The notes under the pieces: model-generated
Seen by the model: the letters and a program-made list of their open reading frames with translations, nothing else
Databases searched by the model: none
What the model was told of the DNA's origin: nothing
Source of the DNA: an uncultured Lachnospiraceae bacterium
GTDB taxonomy: Bacteria; Bacillota; Clostridia; Lachnospirales; Lachnospiraceae
Length of the DNA: 6,068 bases
Direction of reading: 5' to 3'
Assembly (NCBI GenBank): GCA_946409475.1
Contig: CAMJWQ010000219.1
Location: 1-6,068 of the forward strand
Shown here: positions 5,822 to 6,068 of the stretch, piece after piece
How the letters are laid out: the number at the start of each line of letters is the position of its first letter
How positions within the stretch are numbered: position 1 is the first letter of the stretch
Translations under genes and position numbers: made by a program

Positions 5822-6068
5822 TTAATTAATGTCTGAAATCCCTTTATTTTTAATGGTATCAAAAAGGAAAAAAGATTTTAAAACCGGGTTTATGGCAATG
5901 GAAATGCTTTTTTTTGTTTTTGGATGCCGGAACTGTATTTTATATGCGCATAAGGCAACCGTATCCTCCGCATTACCGGTGTCTTCCGCTCCTGCCTTAT
6001 CATGATATTTTGCCTCTCCTAATAAGGGCATTCCCTCGTGGGCCATCTGTACACGGATTTGATGATGT
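5822..6068 (-). CDS. RluA-family RNA pseudouridine synthase, C-terminal fragment (5' end outside window)
   Basis: Reading in from the window edge, the frame gives HHQIRVQMAHEGMPLLGEAKY and continues to a TAA at 5824-5822, about 81 residues in all. H-x-Q-I-R-V-Q followed by H-x-G-x-P-L-x-G-x-x-K-Y is the conserved C-terminal motif of RluA-type enzymes, which isomerise uridine to pseudouridine in rRNA or tRNA. The later ALCAYKIQFRHPKTKK segment matches the family's usual A-L-H-A-x-x-x-x-F-x-H-P strand. The catalytic Asp and any S4 domain lie beyond the window, so the subfamily and RNA target cannot be assigned. The Met at 6046 is internal to the motif and is not the start. Base 6068 belongs to an incomplete codon. 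Confidence 0.88.
   Translation of the reverse strand, partial: HHQIRVQMAHEGMPLLGEAKYHDKAGAEDTGNAEDTVALCAYKIQFRHPKTKKSISIAINPVLKSFFLFDTIKNKGISDIN

Noticed and set aside
1..6068. Search for a novel multi-gene system, mobile element, CRISPR or defence module
   Set aside because: All substantial frames belong to recognisable housekeeping or sporulation families on one strand; no transposase, integrase, terminal inverted repeats, spaced direct repeats or unknown gene cluster is present.

Overview
The window reads as chromosome of an endospore-forming, low-GC Gram-positive anaerobe of the class Clostridia, most likely near Lachnospiraceae (inferred). The reasons are AT-rich sequence, strong GGAGG-type ribosome sites, a short archaeal/eukaryotic-type prolyl-tRNA synthetase behind a T-box leader, an HD-domain CCA-adding enzyme, and two sporulation-linked genes (a YtvI-type membrane protein and a CotS-family coat protein). 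All five genes lie on the minus strand; nothing convincing is coded on the plus strand.

In the direction of transcription, from high to low coordinates: (1) 6067-5822, the C-terminal end of an RluA-family RNA pseudouridine synthase, cut by the window edge. (2) 5754-4657, ytvI, with a GTG start and a sigma-E-like promoter candidate just upstream. (3) 4561-4118, a regulatory region: a near-consensus sigma-A promoter, a proline T-box riboswitch with CCU specifier, antiterminator and terminator, then about 166 nt of extra untranslated leader. (4) 4111-2678, proS. (5) A 113-nt gap that can fold into competing hairpins. (6) 2564-1227, cca, closed by a strong intrinsic terminator at 1215-1185. (7) 1023-31, a CotS-family kinase-fold gene with a TTG start and a weak sporulation-type promoter candidate upstream.

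proS and cca probably form one transcript: no terminator or clear promoter separates them, and a good terminator follows cca. Both act on tRNA. CCA addition makes the 3' end that ProRS charges and that the T-box senses, so the unit joins tRNA maturation, proline charging and a sensor of uncharged tRNA-Pro. The flanking sporulation genes look like separate units.

I found no mobile element, CRISPR array, phage gene, toxin-antitoxin pair or defence system, and no evidence of an undescribed multi-gene system. The items most worth a second look are the CotS-family protein, which lacks the usual metal-binding Asp, the foldable proS-cca gap, and a 7-nt match between the T-box specifier loop and the distal proS leader.
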